Assembly: GCA_023954045.1 (NCBI GenBank)
Contig: JAMLIR010000008.1
Coordinates: 62,001 to 126,000 of the forward strand
Reading direction: 5' to 3'
Origin: Burkholderiaceae bacterium
GTDB lineage: Bacteria; Pseudomonadota; Gammaproteobacteria; Burkholderiales; Burkholderiaceae_E
Length of the DNA stretch: 64,000 nucleotides
Part shown: piece after piece, positions 20,399 to 31,109 of the stretch
How positions within the stretch are numbered: position 1 is the stretch's first letter
Layout of the letters: the number at the start of each line of letters is the position of its first letter
The notes under the pieces: model-generated
Seen by the model: the letters and a program-made list of their open reading frames with translations, nothing else
What the model was told of the DNA's origin: nothing
The model's database searches: none
Translations under genes and position numbers: made by a program

Positions 20399-23287
20399 CT
20401 ATCCGCACTCGCCCTGGTGGCCGCACGCGGTGCAGAACATGCAGCCGTCGCGCTTGATGTAGGCGTGCGCCCCGCAGGCCGGGCAGGGCTGGCCTGCGAT
20501 CAGCGGCGCCGCGGTGCTCGCGGCGGCTGGCTCGGCGCCGGGCAGCGCGAGCGCGCCGGCACCTCCGATCGCGTGTCCCTCGCCGTCGAGCAGGCCGAGC
20601 ACCTTGAATCGGTGCAGGATCAGCGCCGCGACGTAGGCGACCGTGCTCGGCCAGATCTGCTGGCGGTTCTCGCCGGGCACCGGCGCCCAGAACGAGCCGT
20701 TCAGCTCGCCGAAGTTCAGCAGCTTGCGCAGCTTCAGCCCGATCCAGTTGACGTCGATCACGTGCATGTCCAGCGACAGCAGCTTGCACAGGCCGTCGAG
20801 CACGCGGGGGTAGTCGCCCGAGAGCCAGATCGAGTAGGGGCGGCGCGTGCCGTCGGGCAGTTGCAGCTCCTTCAGACCGAGCACGAAATCGTCGCCGGTG
20901 GCGGCGTTGCTGATGTCGGCGGTCCAGGACAGGGTGCCCAGCGGGCCCGACTTGGGCTCCTTGCGGAACATCATCGCGTCGAGCATCGGCGTGGGCTGCT
21001 CGTCGAGCGCCTCGAACATGCCGAGCTCCTCGCAGCGGTGGCGCACGATCTCGGCGAAGCCGGCGACGATGCCCGGCGCCCACCGGATCTCGCCGGCCGG
21101 CGGGAACGGCATCTGCAGCGGCTGCTCGTCGCGGGTGCGGGCCAGCGCGTCGAGCTTCAGCTTCAGCCAGCCGCGGTCGTTCGAGCGCATGTCCATCGAC
21201 AGCGCCTTCGCGATCGCGCCCAGGCCGCGCGGCTGCTCGTTGCCGTTGACCCAGGTCTCGAAGGGCACGCTGCGCAGCCCCTGGCTGCCGTCGGCGCGGC
21301 TGAACGACTCCTCGGTCTGACCGATGAAGATGCAGAACGACGAGCGCCCGTCCAGCGGCTCGACCATGAACGAGTACGCCATGTTGCCGGCCGCGAGCTT
21401 CGGCCGGCTCGGCCAGCGCAGCGACGAGAGCGCGGGCTGCGGAATGCGCTCGAGGCGCAGCCGCCGGTCGGGCTCGTAGTGCAGGTCCTGCGGCTGCTGC
21501 GCGGCCGCCGCCGCGCCCGAGACGCTGAGCACCGAGCCGATGACCGAGTTCGGGCGGTAGGTGGTGATGCCCTTGAGCCCGCCGCGCCAGGCCTCGAGGT
21601 ACAGCGACTTGAAGTCGTCGTACGGATAGTCCTCGGCGACGTTGACCGTCTTGCTGATCGCCGAATCGATGAATGGCTGCACCGCGGCGCTCATCCGCAT
21701 GTGGTCGAGCGCGCTGATCTGCATCGCCGACACGAAATAGTCGGGAAGCGCGTTGACGTCGTGACCGAGGTGGCGCCAGAGCCGGTACGCGAAATCCTCG
21801 ACCTCGTACTCCTGCTTGCTGCCGTCCGGCATCCGCTTGCGCCGCGTGTAGGTCCAGGAGAACGCCGGCTCGATGCCGCCCGACGCGTTGCCCGCGAACG
21901 CGATCGAGATCGTTCCGGTGGGCGCGATCGAGAGCAGGTGCGAGTTGCGGATGCCGTGCTCGCGGATGCGCTGGCGCAACTCGACCGGCAGCCGCGAGGC
22001 CGCGTGCGGCTCGGCCAGGTAGGCCTCGGCGTCGAACAGCGGGAAGGCGCCGCGCTCCTGGGCGAGCGCGACCGACGCGTCGTAGGCGACGTCGCGCATC
22101 GTCTGCGCGATGTTCGCGGCGAATGCGCGGCCGGCCTCGCTGTCGTAGTGCAGCTTCATCATCGTCAGCGCGTTGCCGAGCCCCGTGAAGCCCAGGCCGA
22201 TGCGACGCTTGGACTGCGCCTCGCGCTCCTGGGCCTGCAGCGGCCAGAGCGTGAGGTCGAGCACGTTGTCGAGCGCGCGCACCGAGATCCCCACCGCGCG
22301 CCGGAACCGCTCGTAGTCGAAGGCCGGCGCGTCGCCGAACGGATCGGAGACGAAGCGCGTGAGGTTCATGCTGCCGAGATCGCAGCAGCCGTACGGCGGC
22401 AGGAACTGCTCGCCGCAGGGGTTGCTCGCGGCGATCGTCTCGCAGTACGACAGGTTGTTGTCGCGGTTGACGCGGTCGATGAAGATCACGCCCGGCTCGG
22501 CGTGGTCGTAGGTGGACCGCATGATCTGGTCCCAGAGCTCGCGCGCCTTCACAGTCTTGTAGACCCAGGCGCCGTCGACGCGCTGCCCGTAGCCGGTGTC
22601 GTCGAACGGCTGCACCGCGTGGACCAGCTCGAAGTCGCCGTTGGCCTCGACCGCGCGCATGAACGCGTCGGTGACCGCCACCGACATGTTGAAGTTCGAC
22701 AGCGAGCCGTCGTTCTTCGCGTTGATGAACTCCTCGACGTCCGGGTGGTCGACGCGCATCACGCCCATCTGGGCGCCGCGGCGCGAGCCGGCCGACTCGA
22801 GGGTCTCGCACGACTTGTCGAACACCCGCATGTAGGAGACCGGGCCGGAGGCGCGCGACAGCGTCCCCTTGACCAGCGCGCCGCGGGGCCGGATCGACGA
22901 GAAGTCGTAGCCGACGCCGCCGCCGCGACGCATCGTCTCGGCGGCTTCCTGCAGCGCCGCGTAGATGCCGGGCGTCCCGTGTTCGTCGTGGCCCCAGACC
23001 GCGTCGCCGATCGGCTGCACGAAGCAGTTGATCAGCGTCGCCCGGATGTCGGTGCCGGCCGCCGAGTTGATCCGTCCGGCGGGGACGAAGCCGTTCTCCA
23101 TCGCCCAGAGGAATTCGCCCTGCCAGTGCTGCTGGCGCTCGGCGGGCTCGACCGACGCGAGGGCGCGTGCCACTCGCACCCGGATGTCCCGCGCGGTGCG
23201 CTCGTCGCCCTTGGCGTACTTCTCGCACAGGACGTCGACGGTGACTTCCTGTTCGGGCAGGGCGGCAAGCAGGTCTTCGATTTTCAT
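20399..23287 (-). CDS. nrdJ: Adenosylcobalamin-dependent ribonucleotide reductase (class II)
   Basis: This oxygen-independent enzyme reduces ribonucleotides using coenzyme B12. The 962-residue product has the ten-stranded barrel with [15 protein letters not shown] near residue 290 (active-site Cys-x-Glu), [11 protein letters not shown], and [19 protein letters not shown]. After about residue 610 comes the long extension seen in proteobacterial NrdJ, ending in a zinc-ribbon CPAC...CMFCTACG. No other ribonucleotide reductase is in the window. The promoter shares an FNR-type box with the divergent ftsH-like gene; ANR control of nrdJ is known in Pseudomonas. Confidence 0.95.
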   Translation of the reverse strand: MKIEDLLAALPEQEVTVDVLCEKYAKGDERTARDIRVRVARALASVEPAERQQHWQGEFLWAMENGFVPAGRINSAAGTDIRATLINCFVQPIGDAVWGHDEHGTPGIYAALQEAAETMRRGGGVGYDFSSIRPRGALVKGTLSRASGPVSYMRVFDKSCETLESAGSRRGAQMGVMRVDHPDVEEFINAKNDGSLSNFNMSVAVTDAFMRAVEANGDFELVHAVQPFDDTGYGQRVDGAWVYKTVKARELWDQIMRSTYDHAEPGVIFIDRVNRDNNLSYCETIAASNPCGEQFLPPYGCCDLGSMNLTRFVSDPFGDAPAFDYERFRRAVGISVRALDNVLDLTLWPLQAQEREAQSKRRIGLGFTGLGNALTMMKLHYDSEAGRAFAANIAQTMRDVAYDASVALAQERGAFPLFDAEAYLAEPHAASRLPVELRQRIREHGIRNSHLLSIAPTGTISIAFAGNASGGIEPAFSWTYTRRKRMPDGSKQEYEVEDFAYRLWRHLGHDVNALPDYFVSAMQISALDHMRMSAAVQPFIDSAISKTVNVAEDYPYDDFKSLYLEAWRGGLKGITTYRPNSVIGSVLSVSGAAAAAQQPQDLHYEPDRRLRLERIPQPALSSLRWPSRPKLAAGNMAYSFMVEPLDGRSSFCIFIGQTEESFSRADGSQGLRSVPFETWVNGNEQPRGLGAIAKALSMDMRSNDRGWLKLKLDALARTRDEQPLQMPFPPAGEIRWAPGIVAGFAEIVRHRCEELGMFEALDEQPTPMLDAMMFRKEPKSGPLGTLSWTADISNAATGDDFVLGLKELQLPDGTRRPYSIWLSGDYPRVLDGLCKLLSLDMHVIDVNWIGLKLRKLLNFGELNGSFWAPVPGENRQQIWPSTVAYVAALILHRFKVLGLLDGEGHAIGGAGALALPGAEPAAASTAAPLIAGQPCPACGAHAYIKRDGCMFCTACGHQGECG

Positions 23288-23331
23288 CGGCGGGGTTCCG
23301 GTGAGGCGGGTGGAGGGCGGGGCAATGTTCG

Positions 23332-23402
23332 ATTCTAGCGCCGCCGGGCGCCCGCGCGGGCTTAATCCGTATCAAGACAGCGACGTCAGGGTCGGCGAGA
23401 AT
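23332..23402. promoter_or_regulatory. Divergent nrdJ / ftsH-like promoters around one FNR-type box
   Basis: TTAATCCGTATCAA (23362-23375) matches the FNR consensus at 9 of 10 positions. On the minus strand TAGAAT (23337-23332) and on the plus strand GAGAAT (23397-23402) are -10-like hexamers whose ends lie 36.5 and 33.5 nt from the box centre. One dimer could therefore serve both directions, predicting starts about 40 nt before nrdJ and 20 nt before the ftsH-like gene. Confidence 0.7.
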
Positions 23403-23429
23403 AGGGGCCCCGTCCGGCCACCCCGATCG

Positions 23430-25262
23430 ATGCAGAAGCACGTCCAATGGAACGTCTGGTACGTGATCGTCGCGGTTCTCGCGGTGATTGCGTTCAACGA
23501 CGCGTTGCGCTCCTGGCGCGAGGTCCAGCCGCTCGCCTATAGCGAGTTCCTGGCCCAGCTCGACGCCGGCAACGTCGATGAGATCCGCGTCTCGAGCGAC
23601 CGGATCGAGGGCACGCTGAAGCGCCCGCTGCCCGACGGGCGGGCCCGCTTCGTGACGGTTCGCATCGACCCGGAGCTCGCCGACAGCCTGGCGCACCACC
23701 AGGTCAAGTTCAGCGGCGTCATCGAGAGCACGCTGCTGCGCGATGTGCTCGGCTGGGTGATCCCGGCGCTGCTGTTCTTCGGGCTGTGGTCGTTCCTGCT
23801 GCGCCGCTTCGGCGAGCGCGGTGGCATCGGCGGCGGCCTGATGTCGATCGGGCGCAGCAAGGCCAAGGTCTACGTGGAAACCGGCGTCGGCGTCACGTTC
23901 GCCGACGTCGCCGGCGTCGACGAGGCGAAGGAAGAATTGCGCGAGGTGGTCGGCTTCCTGAAGGACCCGCAGCGCTACGGGCGGCTCGGCGCGCGGATCC
24001 CGAAGGGCATCCTGCTCGTCGGCCCGCCGGGCACCGGCAAGACCCTGCTGGCGCGGGCGGTCGCCGGCGAGGCCGGCGTGCCGTTCTTCTCGATCAACGG
24101 CTCCGAGTTCGTCGAGATGTTCGTCGGTGTCGGCGCGGCGCGGGTGCGCGACCTGTTCGAGCAGGCGCGCCAGAAGGCGCCCGCGATCATCTTCATCGAC
24201 GAGATCGACGCGCTGGGCCGCGCGCGCGGCGCCTTCGGCGGCTTCGGCGGCCACGACGAGAAGGAACAGACGCTGAACCAGCTGCTGGCCGAGATCGACG
24301 GCTTCGATCCCAGCGCCGGCGTCGTGCTGCTGGCCGCGACCAACCGGCCCGAAATCCTCGATCCCGCGCTGCTGCGGGCCGGACGCTTCGATCGGCAGGT
24401 CCTGGTCGACCGGCCCGACCGCGTCGGGCGCGTGCAGATCCTGAACGTGCATCTGAAAAAGGTGCGACTGGACCAGGACGTCGACCCCGAAAAGATTGCC
24501 GCCCTCACGCCGGGCTTCACCGGCGCCGACCTCGCGAACCTGGTGAACGAGGCGGCGCTGCTCGCCACGCGGCGCGGTCGCGAGGCGGTGCGGCTCGAGG
24601 ACTTCACCGGCGCGGTCGAGCGCATCGTCGCCGGCCTCGAGAAGAAGAACCGCCTGCTCAACCCCGAGGAGCGCCGCATCGTCGCGTACCACGAGATGGG
24701 GCACGCGCTGGTCGCCTGCGCGCTGCCGGGCGGCGACGTGGTGCACAAGGTGTCGATCATCCCGCGCGGCGTCGGCGCGCTCGGCTACACGATCCAGCGG
24801 CCGACCGAGGATCGCTTCCTGATGCAGCGCGAGGAGCTGATGAACAAGATGGCGGTGCTGCTCGGCGGTCGCGCGGCCGAATCGCTGGTGATCGGCGAGC
24901 TGTCGACCGGGGCGGCCGACGACCTGGCCAAGGTCACCGACATCGCGCGCACGATGGTCACGCAGTACGGGATGGAGCCGACGCTCGGGCACCTGGTCTA
25001 CGAGGCGCCGCGCTCGCCGTGGCTGGCGACGCCGCAGTGGCCGACCGAAGGCCCGCGCTATTCCGAGGAGACCGCGCAGCGCATCGACGCGGCGGTGCGC
25101 AACCTCGTCGAGCAGGCGTTCGAGCGCAGCACGTCGGTCCTGCGCGCGCAGCGTGCGCGGCTCGAAGCCGGCGCCGCGCGACTGCTCGAGCGCGAGACGC
25201 TGAACGAAGATGACCTGCGCGCGCTGATGCGCGAGATTGCCGCGACGGAGCCGACCCGATGA
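23430..25262 (+). CDS. FtsH-like AAA+ zinc metalloprotease (second FtsH)
   Basis: 610 residues: an N-terminal membrane helix (about 8-24), a periplasmic FtsH_ext domain, a second helix (about 105-125), the AAA+ module with Walker A GPPGTGKT, Walker B IIFIDEID and second region [19 protein letters not shown], then the M41 protease domain with HEMGH near residue 421 and [12 protein letters not shown], which should give the third zinc ligand. All catalytic parts are intact. Because hflKC are elsewhere and the gene is coupled to a Lon-like protease, I take it as an accessory FtsH paralog; the housekeeping ftsH is probably outside the window. Its stop overlaps the next start (ATGA). Confidence 0.94.
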   Translation: MQKHVQWNVWYVIVAVLAVIAFNDALRSWREVQPLAYSEFLAQLDAGNVDEIRVSSDRIEGTLKRPLPDGRARFVTVRIDPELADSLAHHQVKFSGVIESTLLRDVLGWVIPALLFFGLWSFLLRRFGERGGIGGGLMSIGRSKAKVYVETGVGVTFADVAGVDEAKEELREVVGFLKDPQRYGRLGARIPKGILLVGPPGTGKTLLARAVAGEAGVPFFSINGSEFVEMFVGVGAARVRDLFEQARQKAPAIIFIDEIDALGRARGAFGGFGGHDEKEQTLNQLLAEIDGFDPSAGVVLLAATNRPEILDPALLRAGRFDRQVLVDRPDRVGRVQILNVHLKKVRLDQDVDPEKIAALTPGFTGADLANLVNEAALLATRRGREAVRLEDFTGAVERIVAGLEKKNRLLNPEERRIVAYHEMGHALVACALPGGDVVHKVSIIPRGVGALGYTIQRPTEDRFLMQREELMNKMAVLLGGRAAESLVIGELSTGAADDLAKVTDIARTMVTQYGMEPTLGHLVYEAPRSPWLATPQWPTEGPRYSEETAQRIDAAVRNLVEQAFERSTSVLRAQRARLEAGAARLLERETLNEDDLRALMREIAATEPTR

Positions 25263-27622
25263 CCCGACTGTCCCCCGAGCAGTTGCTGCGCCGCTGGCCG
25301 GCCGAGGCGTTCGACTTCGAGTCGACCGCCGCGCTCGAGCCACTCGAGGCCGCGGTCGGCCAGCACCGCGCGCTCGAGGCGCTGGAGCTGGCCGTCGGGG
25401 TCGGGCAGCCGGGCTTCAACCTGTTCGTCGTCGGCGCCCCCGAGACCGGCCGTTTCGAGGCGACGATGCGCCGCATCAGGGAGCTCGCCGCGGCCATGCC
25501 GGTTCCCGATCGCTGGTGCTACGTCAACAACTTCCACGACCCGGTCCGGCCGGCGGCGCTGCGTCTCCCGGGCGAGGCGGGCGCGCGGCTGCGCGACGAC
25601 ATGCGCCAGCTCGTCGAGGAACTGCGCACCGCGATCCCGGCGGTGCTCGAGAGCGACGAGTACCGCTCGCGCGTCGAGCAGATCGAGGCGCACTTCGCGT
25701 CGCTGCAGGAGCAGGCGTTCGGCGAGCTGGTCGACGACGCGCAGCGCCAGGGGATCGCGCTGCTGCGGACGCCGGCCGGTTTCTCGTTCGCGCCGGCGCG
25801 CGAAGGCGAGGTCATGCCGCACGAGGAGTTCGAGAAGCTGCCGGCCGCCGAGAAGGAGCGCATCGCGCAGGCGATCCGCGCGCTGCAGGAGAAACTCGAG
25901 CGGATCCTGCGCCAGGCGGTCGGCTGGCGGCGCGAGCATCGCGACGAGATGAAGAAGCTCAACCGCGAGGTCACGACGTTCGCGGTCGGCCACCTGGTCG
26001 ACGACCTGCTGCGCAAGTACGTCGCGCTCCCCGACGTCGTCGCCTACCTCGAGGCGGTCGCGAAGGACGTGGTCGAGAACGCCGACATCTTCCGCGCGCC
26101 GGCCGAAGGCGCGCAGGGACCGTCGCTGCAGGCCGACGAACTGCCGCCGCTGCGCCGCTACCAGGTCAACCTGCTCGTCGAGGACGGTGCGAGCGGCGCG
26201 CCGGTCGTCAGCGAGGAGAACCCGACGTTCCAGAACCTGATCGGGCGCGTCGAGCACGTCGCGCGCTTCGGCGCGCTGATGACCGACTTCGGCCTGATCC
26301 GCCCGGGGGCGCTGCACCGCGCCAACGGCGGCTACCTGCTGCTGGACGCGCGCAAGCTGCTGATACAGCCGCTCGCCTGGGAGGCGCTCAAGCGCACGCT
26401 GCTCACCCGCGAGATCCGCGTCGAGTCGCCGGCGCAGCAGTACGGGCTGATCAGCACCGTGTCGCTGGAGCCGCAGCCGATCCCGCTGGACGTGAAGGTG
26501 GTGCTGTTCGGCGACCGGATGCTGCACATGCTGCTGCAGGCCTGGGACCCGGAGTTCGTCGAGCTCTTCAAGGTCGACGCCGACTTCGAGGACGACATCG
26601 TCATCGACGACGCCTCGCTGCCGACCTACGCGCGGCTGATCGCCACGCTCGCCCGCGAGGCGAAGCTGCCGCCTCTGGGGGCCGACGCCGTCGCCCGCGT
26701 GATCGAGCACGCCGCGCGCGACGCGGGCGACCGCGGCCGCGTCACGCTGCACGTGCACCGCCTGCGCGACCTGGTCGCCGAGGCTGCCTACCAGGCGCGA
26801 CGCAACGGGCGCGAGCGCATCGGCCGCGACGATGTGCAGGCCGCGCTCGACGCGCGCCGCGAACGCACCGGGCGCGTGCGGCGGCGCCTGCAGGACCAGA
26901 TCCTCGAGGGGACGATCCTGATCGACACGGCGGGCGCGCGCCCGGGGCAGATCAACGGGCTCTCGGTCTACGTGATGGGCGAGACCGCGTTCGCGCAGCC
27001 CACCCGGATCACCGCGACGACGCGCATCGGCGAAGGCAACCTGATCGACATCCAGCGCGAGGCGTCGCTCTCGGGGGCGATCCATTCGAAGGGGGTGATG
27101 ATCCTCTCGGCCTTCCTCGCTTCGCGCTACGCCGCCCGGCAGGCGTTCGCGCTCAACGCGAGCCTGGCGTTCGAGCAGACCTACGGGCCGATCGACGGCG
27201 ACAGCGCGTCGCTGGCCGAGCTGTGCGCGATCCTCTCGTCGCTCGCCGGCATTCCGATCCGTCAGGTCTGGGCGGTGACCGGCTCCGTCGACCAGTCGGG
27301 CAACGTCCAGGCGATCGGGGCCGTCAACGAGAAGATCGAGGGTTTCTACGACATCTGCGCCGCGCGCGGCCTCGACGGCCGCCACGGCGTGCTGATCCCG
27401 GCAAGCAACGTGCGCCACCTGATGCTGCGCGAGGACGTCGTCGAGGCGGTCCGCGCGGGCAAGTTCTCGGTCCACGCGGTCGCGAGCGTCGACGAGGCGA
27501 TCGCGCTGCTCACCGGCCGCGACGACGTCGACGCGGTGGTGCGCGCGCGGGTGGCCGAGCTCGGCAAGCTGCGCCAGAAGATCCTCGCGCCGGCGCAGCG
27601 CAACCGCCAGCCGCGCAGTTGA
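25259..27622 (+). CDS. Lon-related putative ATP-dependent protease (AAA_32/Lon C)
   Basis: 787 residues. The N-terminal two thirds match the AAA_32 class of Lon relatives (VVGAPETGRFEATM replaces a standard Walker A; RYQVNLLVEDG and NGGYLLLDARKLL are typical). The C-terminal third is a Lon peptidase domain with catalytic Ser in GPIDGDSASLAEL (about 648) and Lys in GAVNEKIEGF (about 691). It is probably a cytosolic Ser-Lys protease. Translational coupling with the FtsH-like gene suggests a joint role in protein quality control under the same stress. Confidence 0.92.
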   Translation: MTRLSPEQLLRRWPAEAFDFESTAALEPLEAAVGQHRALEALELAVGVGQPGFNLFVVGAPETGRFEATMRRIRELAAAMPVPDRWCYVNNFHDPVRPAALRLPGEAGARLRDDMRQLVEELRTAIPAVLESDEYRSRVEQIEAHFASLQEQAFGELVDDAQRQGIALLRTPAGFSFAPAREGEVMPHEEFEKLPAAEKERIAQAIRALQEKLERILRQAVGWRREHRDEMKKLNREVTTFAVGHLVDDLLRKYVALPDVVAYLEAVAKDVVENADIFRAPAEGAQGPSLQADELPPLRRYQVNLLVEDGASGAPVVSEENPTFQNLIGRVEHVARFGALMTDFGLIRPGALHRANGGYLLLDARKLLIQPLAWEALKRTLLTREIRVESPAQQYGLISTVSLEPQPIPLDVKVVLFGDRMLHMLLQAWDPEFVELFKVDADFEDDIVIDDASLPTYARLIATLAREAKLPPLGADAVARVIEHAARDAGDRGRVTLHVHRLRDLVAEAAYQARRNGRERIGRDDVQAALDARRERTGRVRRRLQDQILEGTILIDTAGARPGQINGLSVYVMGETAFAQPTRITATTRIGEGNLIDIQREASLSGAIHSKGVMILSAFLASRYAARQAFALNASLAFEQTYGPIDGDSASLAELCAILSSLAGIPIRQVWAVTGSVDQSGNVQAIGAVNEKIEGFYDICAARGLDGRHGVLIPASNVRHLMLREDVVEAVRAGKFSVHAVASVDEAIALLTGRDDVDAVVRARVAELGKLRQKILAPAQRNRQPRS

Positions 27623-27638
27623 GGCGGGTGTTCCGGCG

Positions 27639-28397
27639 ATGAGCGACACGACTTCGGCCGCGCGGATCTGGATCGCCGTCGACGCGCTCGACCGTTGCGC
27701 CGACGTGCTCGAGGCGGTGAGCAGGCTGGCGACGGGGCGGGCGGTCGAGCTCGCGGGGCTGTTCGTCGAGGACGCCGACCTGCTGCGCCTGGCGGGCTGG
27801 CCGACCGCGACCGAGACGCGCGTGTTCGAGACTTCGCTTCGACCGGTCGGCGGCGCCGAACTCGAGCGGGCGCTGCGCGCGCAGGCGCTCGCGCTGCAGC
27901 GGCGCCTCGACGCGCTGGCACGCTCGATCGGGGTTCCCTGGTCGTTCCGCACGGTCCGCGGGCGGGTGGTCCAGCAGGCGCTCAGCGTCGCCGAAGGGGG
28001 CGACTGGATCGTGCTGGCGAGCGCCGCCAACGCGTTGCGCCTGACGCTGCGCCAGACGGCGCTGCAGGTGCGCCCGGTGATCTGGCTGCTGCCCGAGGAC
28101 GTCGAAGGCCTCGAGCGGTTGCTCGCGGCCGCCGAGGGCTACGATCCCCGGGGCGCCGCGGAGCGCCGGCTGGTGCTGCCGCAGGACGCGGCGCGCGCGG
28201 CGGAGCTGCGCGCGTCGCCCCGTGCCGTGGCCGGCGCGTTACGGATCGCGCCCGAGTCCGGCCTGATGGCGCGCATCGCTTGCGGGCCGGGGGTTCCCGG
28301 CGACCTCGTGCTGATGACGCGCGAGTCGGGCGCCGCCGATCCGCAGCGACTCGGGCGGTTGCTCAGGCGCGGCGCCGCGCCGCTCGCGCTGGTCTGA
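27639..28397 (+). CDS. Usp-like two-domain protein of uncertain function
   Basis: 252 residues. The opening ARIWIAVDALDRCADVLEAV, followed by ELAGLFVEDADLLRLA and a later GDWIVLASAANALRL, follows the alpha/beta pattern of UspA domains, but the ATP-loop glycines are not clear. The second half repeats the strand-helix pattern weakly (PGDLVLMTRESG). It is 16 nt after the Lon-like gene and probably the last member of that operon. A stress role is inferred from context only. Confidence 0.65.
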   Translation: MSDTTSAARIWIAVDALDRCADVLEAVSRLATGRAVELAGLFVEDADLLRLAGWPTATETRVFETSLRPVGGAELERALRAQALALQRRLDALARSIGVPWSFRTVRGRVVQQALSVAEGGDWIVLASAANALRLTLRQTALQVRPVIWLLPEDVEGLERLLAAAEGYDPRGAAERRLVLPQDAARAAELRASPRAVAGALRIAPESGLMARIACGPGVPGDLVLMTRESGAADPQRLGRLLRRGAAPLALV

Positions 28398-28412
28398 GGG
28401 CGCGGCCGCCGC

Positions 28413-28898
28413 TCAGCCGGCCCGCGAGGGGCCGCGGTCGATCCGGTCCGCCAGCTCGCCCACCGAGGCCGAGACCGAGTTTGCCTGCTGCTCGACGACG
28501 ATCCTGACCTGCTCCTCGAGCGCGTCGAGCCGGCCGCGCAGCGCAGCGTCGAGTTCGACCTGGCGCGTGGCCTGGCGCGCGAACTCGCCTTCGAGGAAGC
28601 CGCGAAGCTCGGTGAATCGCGAGGCCTCGGCCTGGTCGGCCAGCTGGCGCTGGGCCTGCAGCTCCTTGCCATGGCGGCGCGTCTCGAGCAGTCCCGACAT
28701 CTGCAGGTAGACGATGTAGCCGAGGAACAGCACCGTCACCGCGACGATGAAGCCGAGCATCACGACGCCGAGCGGCGCCTGCACGTCGGCGAACGCCAGC
28801 GACAGGGCCGTCGGGGCGTTGAGCACGGTCCAGTTGACCAGCACGAACGCGGCGAGGGCGCCGAACACGAGCACGAACAGCAGCGAACGCAGGGTCAT
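28413..28898 (-). CDS. LapA-domain (DUF1049) membrane protein with coiled coil
   Basis: 161 residues with two membrane helices (about 4-24 and 43-64) enclosing NWTVLNAPTALSLAFADVQ, the LapA/DUF1049 pattern, followed by a long charged coiled coil (GKELQAQRQLADQAEASRF...). LapA-type proteins help assemble lipopolysaccharide or anchor at the inner membrane; here the long coiled coil is unusual for the family and may be a scaffold. It converges on the Usp-like gene. Confidence 0.75.
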   Translation of the reverse strand: MTLRSLLFVLVFGALAAFVLVNWTVLNAPTALSLAFADVQAPLGVVMLGFIVAVTVLFLGYIVYLQMSGLLETRRHGKELQAQRQLADQAEASRFTELRGFLEGEFARQATRQVELDAALRGRLDALEEQVRIVVEQQANSVSASVGELADRIDRGPSRAG

Positions 28899-29189
28899 CG
28901 AAGTGCTCCGGGCCGGGTACGGGTCCGATTCAACGCGATGAGGGCGCCGATGTCAAAGCGGGTGGCTTCGTGCGATGCACTGCGCGGGCAAAGTCGCGGC
29001 CGTCGGCCGCGCCCTTGCTGATACCGTCGTGGCGTTCGCAGGCAACGGCCCCGTCCTCGATGCGTGCGCCACCCGAGGCCGCCCGCAACCCGCCGCCCGC
29101 CCGGCCCGCTGCCGAACGCCGCGACGCGCCGCGTCAACGAAGTGAGCGCAGGAACGGACGGGTCCGGGTCTCGTCGACCTGCCGACGAC
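28899..29189. other. Non-coding gap between the LapA-domain gene and the TRAP operon
   Basis: About 290 nt with no convincing gene on either strand. The right part holds the 3' flank of the TRAP permease gene. I see no tRNA, clear terminator or regulatory box. Confidence 0.5.
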
Positions 29190-30473
29190 TCAGTAATGCA
29201 GCGCGCGAGGCAGCCACAGCGCGAGATCCGGCACCGCGATGATCGCCACCAGCACCAGCAGCATCGCGAACACGAACCAGATCACCCACGGCACCGTCTG
29301 CTCCATCCGCACGCCGGCGAGCCGCGACGACACCATCAGGTTGACCGCCATCGGCGGCGTGAACTGGCCGATCGCGACCATGTAGGTGAGCAGCACGCCG
29401 AACCACACCGGATCCCAGCCGAAGCCCTTCATCAGCGGCAGCAGCAATGGGACGAAGATCAGGAAGATCGAGATCCCGTCGAGCACCATGCCGACGCCGA
29501 GCAGCACCACGACGATCGCCGCGAGCGCCCAGCCGCTGCCCATGCCGCTGTCGAGGATGCTCCGTGCCAGCGGATCGACGATGCCCAGCGTGCTGACCGC
29601 GTAGGCGAAGATGCTGGCGAGCGCGACCACCATCATGATCACGCCGGAGATCTCGGAGGCCTCGACGAAGATCCCGACCAGGTCGCGCGGGCGGATCGTC
29701 CGATAGACGACCATGCCGACGAACAGCCCGTAGGCCACCGCGACGACGGCGGCTTCGGTGGGGGTGAACCAGCCGGCGCGCATGCCGCCGAGGATCAGCA
29801 CCGGGGCGAACAGGCCCCAGGTCGCTTCGCGCAATGCCCGCAGGAACGGCGGCCGCGGCTGGGCGCCTTCGCCGGCGCCGAAACCGTGCCGCCGCGCCAT
29901 CCAGACTGCAGGCACGATCAGCGCGAGGCCGGCGAGCACGCCCGGCACCATGCCGGCTGCGAACAGCGCCGGGACCGACGCGCCGGGCACCATCACCGAG
30001 TAGACGATGAACGCGATCGACGGCGGGATCAGGATGTCGGTGGCGGCCGCCGCGCCGATGACGCTGGCCGAATAGGCCGGCGGGTAGCCGGCGCGCGCCA
30101 TCGCGGCGAGCATCACGCCGCCGACGGCTGCCGCGTTGGCGGGGCCCGATCCCGAGATGCCGCCCAGGAACATGGCGACGCCGATCGCCACCATCGGCAG
30201 CATGCCGGGTCCGCGACCGACGATCGCGAGCGCGAAATTGACCAGCCGCTGCGCGACGCCGGAGCGATCGAAGATCGAGCCGACCAGCACGAACATCGGC
30301 AGCGCGAGGAGCGGGTATTTGGCGATGCCGGCGTAGAAGTTGTTCGGGATCGACAGCCATCCGAGGTCGGCCAGGCCGATGCCGACCGCGCCCGCCAGCA
30401 TCAGCGCGACGCCGATCGGCACGCCGGCGAGCATCAGCACGGCGAACGCGACGAAGATCGCGACCCCGATCAT
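29190..30473 (-). CDS. dctM: TRAP transporter large permease subunit (DctM)
   Basis: DctM is the transport channel of a TRAP system that imports organic acids with sodium. The 427 residues form about 12 hydrophobic helices with family motifs such as PLLALPMFVLVGSIFDRSG, FLGGISGSGPANAAAVGG and PPSIAFIVYSVM. The ATG at 30473 overlaps the stop of dctQ by ATGA; an upstream in-frame ATG would lie inside dctQ and was rejected. The substrate cannot be read from this gene. Confidence 0.95.
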   Translation of the reverse strand: MIGVAIFVAFAVLMLAGVPIGVALMLAGAVGIGLADLGWLSIPNNFYAGIAKYPLLALPMFVLVGSIFDRSGVAQRLVNFALAIVGRGPGMLPMVAIGVAMFLGGISGSGPANAAAVGGVMLAAMARAGYPPAYSASVIGAAAATDILIPPSIAFIVYSVMVPGASVPALFAAGMVPGVLAGLALIVPAVWMARRHGFGAGEGAQPRPPFLRALREATWGLFAPVLILGGMRAGWFTPTEAAVVAVAYGLFVGMVVYRTIRPRDLVGIFVEASEISGVIMMVVALASIFAYAVSTLGIVDPLARSILDSGMGSGWALAAIVVVLLGVGMVLDGISIFLIFVPLLLPLMKGFGWDPVWFGVLLTYMVAIGQFTPPMAVNLMVSSRLAGVRMEQTVPWVIWFVFAMLLVLVAIIAVPDLALWLPRALHY

Positions 30474-31006
30474 CGCGGCGCACCCCTCAGGTGGCGCACC
30501 AGCAGTTGCGCGCCGCGCGCCGCGATCAGCAGCGCCAGCAGCGGCAGCCAGATCGTGTACCACCACTGGGGCACGCCGATTCCCGGCGAGGTCACGTCGT
30601 AGCGGTAGTCGTCCCAGAACAGCCGCAGGCCGAGCCCGAACAGCATCAGGAAGGCGAGCGTCGTCGCGAGCGCCGACAGGATGGCGAGGCGCCGCCGCCG
30701 CTGCGGCGAGCCGGACTCGAAGATCGCCTCGATGCGGATGTGGCGGTCGCGCACCACTGCGGCCGAGGCCGCGATCATCGCGAGCACCACCATCAGGCTG
30801 ACCGAGATTTCCTCGGTCCAGGCGAACGACTCGCTGGTGAAGTAGCGCGCGACGACGTTGGCGAACGTGATCAGCGCGAGCAGTGCCATCGCGGCCGCGC
30901 CGATCCAGTCCTCCGGCAGGCGTCGCGGCGCCTCGGCGCCGCTCGGGCCGCCGGCCGCGGGGTCGGGCGCTTCGGGCGCGTCTGGCGCTCGCGGGGCGTC
31001 GGGCAT
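30470..31006 (-). CDS. dctQ: TRAP transporter small permease subunit (DctQ)
   Basis: 178 residues: a proline/alanine-rich N-terminus, then four membrane helices with ITFANVVARYF, FAWTEEISVSLMV and the RDRHIRIEAIFE loop of DctQ. The start at 31006 is preferred to an ATG at 31066, because that one lies inside a transcription terminator hairpin that follows dctP. It is encoded between dctP and dctM in the usual P-Q-M order. Confidence 0.9.
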   Translation of the reverse strand: MPDAPRAPDAPEAPDPAAGGPSGAEAPRRLPEDWIGAAAMALLALITFANVVARYFTSESFAWTEEISVSLMVVLAMIAASAAVVRDRHIRIEAIFESGSPQRRRRLAILSALATTLAFLMLFGLGLRLFWDDYRYDVTSPGIGVPQWWYTIWLPLLALLIAARGAQLLVRHLRGAPR

Positions 31007-31049
31007 GACGGGCAGGGCGTCGGGATTCGAAGGACGAGGGCGCCGACCC

Positions 31050-31075
31050 AAAAAAAGGCCGGGCAAGCCCGGCCT
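31050..31075 (-). terminator. Intrinsic terminator/attenuator after dctP
   Basis: On the minus strand AGGCCGGGC-TT-GCCCGGCCT (arms 31056-31064 and 31067-31075) is followed directly by a run of T. It stands between dctP and dctQ. It would let most transcripts stop after dctP and give the binding protein a higher dose than the permeases. Confidence 0.85.
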
Positions 31076-31109
31076 CGTGCGGCGTGCGGCCGGCTGGTCG
31101 GCTCGCCCG

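Noticed and set aside
31006-31066. ATG at 31066 as dctQ start
   Set aside because: Its first codons are the stem of the dctP terminator and do not resemble DctQ.
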